A stretch of DNA of 64,000 nucleotides from positions 42,357 to 106,356 of the forward strand of contig JACTVG010000007.1 in the NCBI GenBank assembly GCA_015660965.1, given 5' to 3'. Source of the DNA: Methanoregulaceae archaeon (GTDB lineage: Archaea > Halobacteriota > Methanomicrobia > Methanomicrobiales > Methanospirillaceae). This document shows positions 62,267-64,000 of this stretch, piece after piece. A program made the position numbers and the translations under genes. Position 1 is the first letter of the stretch. Each line of letters starts with the position of its first letter. The notes under the pieces are model-generated. The model was not told the origin of the DNA. It saw only the letters and a list, made by a program, of their open reading frames with translations, and did no database searches.

Positions 62267-63154
62267 TCACGATCGCTTTTTCTTTTGAGCGGGTGGTACG
62301 GGAAAGGGCAATGCCTCGCCATCAACAAACCGTTTCCAGTTGAGCTGGCTGAGCATTTTCATCTGGAGGATCGCTCCCTTATTCCTGGTATTAAGGACTG
62401 AAACGCTGCCGGAAATAAACGGCGGGATCATGAGGAGTTCCTCATCATCGACGATCAATTCAAGGGTATTGTCGAAGTTCATAAATTTTATCGCCTCGAC
62501 AAATTCCGGAGGGGCAAATGGTGGCGGGACATTGAACTGTTCCGGGGAGATGACATGGATGTCTGCATTTTTTCGCGAAAATAATTCCTCCAGTTTTCTC
62601 TGAAGTTCCGGATCATCCGAAATCACAATGAGTCGCAGTGAAACATCCCTGATTTTAATATTCTCAATGAACGGAAGGTACCGTTCTCCGATCATACAGC
62701 TGATCTGGCGTTTTGCTTTCCCGAAAAGGTCACGGATTTTATACTCGATGTTGGCGTCCCCGTAGATGGTCCAGAGAGCATCCTCCTTGTCGGTGCGTAC
62801 CTTCTTTCTCTCCAGCGTTCTGAGTGCCGCCAGTGCATGATCTGCTGCCTTCCTGTGCTTGTCCATGAGGAGGTCGATGGCCATTTTAGGGGAGATTGCA
62901 CTGTACCGGGCCGGCTTTGAGATTCTCTTTACGGCAAGTCCCATTTCCGCAAGATGATCCAACGCCTCGTATACGCTCGGCTTTGATATGGAAAGAAAAT
63001 CGATGATCTCCTTTGCTTCCGCGTTGTCATACAGGACCAGCGCGGCGTATACACTTGCTTCATAGTTGGATAACCCGAGATCATTGAGCGATTTTATGAG
63101 GGCTGTGGGAATGCTCTCCATACTAGAAATTCCGTCACTGGTTGTTAAATTCAT
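62267..63154 (-). CDS. TrmB family transcriptional regulator
   Basis: A 295-residue regulator. The N-terminal winged helix (LSNYEASVYAALVLYDNAEAKEI followed by SKPSVYEALDHLAEMGLAV, about 26-75) is typical of TrmB/sugar-specific regulators, followed by a coiled-coil and a C-terminal phospholipase-D-like sensor half (about 105-285). TrmB proteins bind sugars or other metabolites and control neighbouring transport genes; its target is not obvious here. Divergent from the histidine kinase, 85 bases away. Confidence 0.9.
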   Translation of the reverse strand: MNLTTSDGISSMESIPTALIKSLNDLGLSNYEASVYAALVLYDNAEAKEIIDFLSISKPSVYEALDHLAEMGLAVKRISKPARYSAISPKMAIDLLMDKHRKAADHALAALRTLERKKVRTDKEDALWTIYGDANIEYKIRDLFGKAKRQISCMIGERYLPFIENIKIRDVSLRLIVISDDPELQRKLEELFSRKNADIHVISPEQFNVPPPFAPPEFVEAIKFMNFDNTLELIVDDEELLMIPPFISGSVSVLNTRNKGAILQMKMLSQLNWKRFVDGEALPFPVPPAQKKKRS

Positions 63155-63239
63155 TTGTACCCGAAATGTTTTTACCTTTCTGGATATCTATTATGTTTTA
63201 AAAGTAGTAAAAAATTTTCCTACAAAATGGAATTTGATA

Positions 63240-64000
63240 ATGAACCACCGGATTACCTTGTTACCTAGGTCGAGACGAAGTATTCGGAGAGGCCCGTTCG
63301 TACAAGCGGAGTACCGGAAAAAACCTGTCCGGATTAACCAGATGATACGTGGTTATCAGGCCCCTTCCATTCATATCCCACTCCCGCTCTTCTGGCTGGA
63401 TACGGATACCATGAAAATTCTAGCCGGCAATGCAGCTGCGGGACGACTGACCGGATACCGGAAGAGGGAGCTAGAAAATCTACCGGTGACGTCCCTGTTT
63501 CCGGAAGCTATTTCACGTATCACACAACTCCTCCGCATAGCCAGGTCACGACACAGATTATTGCGGCAGACGGGTATGAGAACTGTTCTTGTCACACGAA
63601 ATATGATGCAACAGCAGATTCGCCTGTATGTTGACAAAACCCGGAATACGAGAAAAAACCGTTCGCTCATCCTATTTGTGATCATTGATGATTGCAATAT
63701 CCTCCGGGAACTCGAATATTACAAAAAAGCAAACGCTAAACTCCATCTCCTTTCGAGTATCACCCGTCACGATATTCTCAATCAAGTAACTGCTCTTAAA
63801 GTTCAATTAGAACTGTCTAAGCTGGAAACAGCCGATACAGATCTACTTGAATACATTAAAAATGAAGAAACTGTGACAGACATAATTTCTCAACAGATAG
63901 AATTCACAAGGGATTACCAAGATATTGGTATCAATGCACCTCAGTGGTTTGATGTGAAAAAGATCATCGAGAATGCAATAAAAACTATTAAATTGGGTCC
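63240..64000 (+). CDS. Histidine kinase, 5' part only
   Basis: The first 253 residues, open to the window edge. After a basic N-terminus (RSRRSIRRGPF), a PAS-like segment FWLDTDTMKILAGNAAAGRLTGY (about 55-76) is followed by a helix and the phosphoacceptor box SSITRHDILNQV (about 178-189), the form used by methanogen histidine kinases. No transmembrane helix is seen, so it is likely cytoplasmic. ATG 63240 is the longest start; ATG 63344 (MIRGYQAPS) is also possible. The ATPase domain lies beyond the window. Confidence 0.75.
   Translation, partial: MNHRITLLPRSRRSIRRGPFVQAEYRKKPVRINQMIRGYQAPSIHIPLPLFWLDTDTMKILAGNAAAGRLTGYRKRELENLPVTSLFPEAISRITQLLRIARSRHRLLRQTGMRTVLVTRNMMQQQIRLYVDKTRNTRKNRSLILFVIIDDCNILRELEYYKKANAKLHLLSSITRHDILNQVTALKVQLELSKLETADTDLLEYIKNEETVTDIISQQIEFTRDYQDIGINAPQWFDVKKIIENAIKTIKLG

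Overview
The window is a stretch of a methanogenic archaeon's chromosome, most like the order Methanomicrobiales. Seen directly: an intact methenyl-H4MPT cyclohydrolase (mch), part of a methanogenesis marker 12 gene, eukaryote-like ribosomal proteins (S28e, L24e, L7Ae), EF-1alpha, Orc1/Cdc6, CetZ, a DUF3821 surface protein and archaeal-type cobalamin genes. Many starts carry GGTGG or GGAGG Shine-Dalgarno sequences, and genes are often coupled by ATGA overlaps. The order-level placement is an inference from this gene set.

From 1 to about 9.5 kb the genes are core: sugar-nucleotide epimerase, archaeal phosphoglycerate mutase, Cdc6, Mch, threonine synthase, nitrilase, MarC, and an rpl7ae-rps28e-rpl24e-ndk operon. 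From 9.6 to 18.7 kb is an envelope and glycan block: a DUF2298 giant membrane protein, an AglD-like flippase-type protein, a family 2 glycosyltransferase, a flavin oxidoreductase and Agl23. Inside it sit CetZ and a coiled-coil membrane protein. From 18.75 to 24.6 kb come rps10-tuf, a small sulfite-reductase-like protein, a divergent cobS-cobZ / cobT cluster for the cobalamin lower ligand, and the GMP synthase glutaminase subunit. From 24.6 to 35.1 kb are a YkgJ-type protein, a DUF3821 protein with a PGF-type C-terminus, nitroreductase, DUF475, an Hps-RraA fusion, a paaK-paaK-ACT operon, a metallo-hydrolase and an amino-acid permease.

The most unusual locus is 35.2-40.2 kb. A solitary Cas1 homologue has no other cas gene, array or casposon polymerase nearby, and its first metal-binding glutamate appears to be histidine. 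A small reading frame overlaps its start. It converges on an acylphosphatase that is coupled to a 1187-residue alpha-solenoid protein. Core genes (glmM, mobB, a DUF5806-like protein) then continue to 43.2 kb.

From 43.5 kb onward the window is accessory and compositionally patchy. It holds repeat-containing secreted proteins, a TIG/PKD surface protein, a phospholipase C-like lipoprotein, a GC-rich FtsX/LolD-type ABC transporter beside an AT-richer S-layer-like partner, and a cysteine desulfurase with a coupled unknown protein. After these come a GC-rich LivJ-like binding protein, a lone type I-E-like CRISPR repeat, clusters of tiny basic ORFs, and a GC-rich cysK-cysE pair in which CysE is fused to a MIP18/DUF59 domain. 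Next to cysE are a MoaD C-terminal remnant and a cysteine-rich unknown protein. Two gene fragments, a TrmB regulator and the start of a histidine kinase close the window. No tRNA, rRNA, full CRISPR array or intact transposon was seen.
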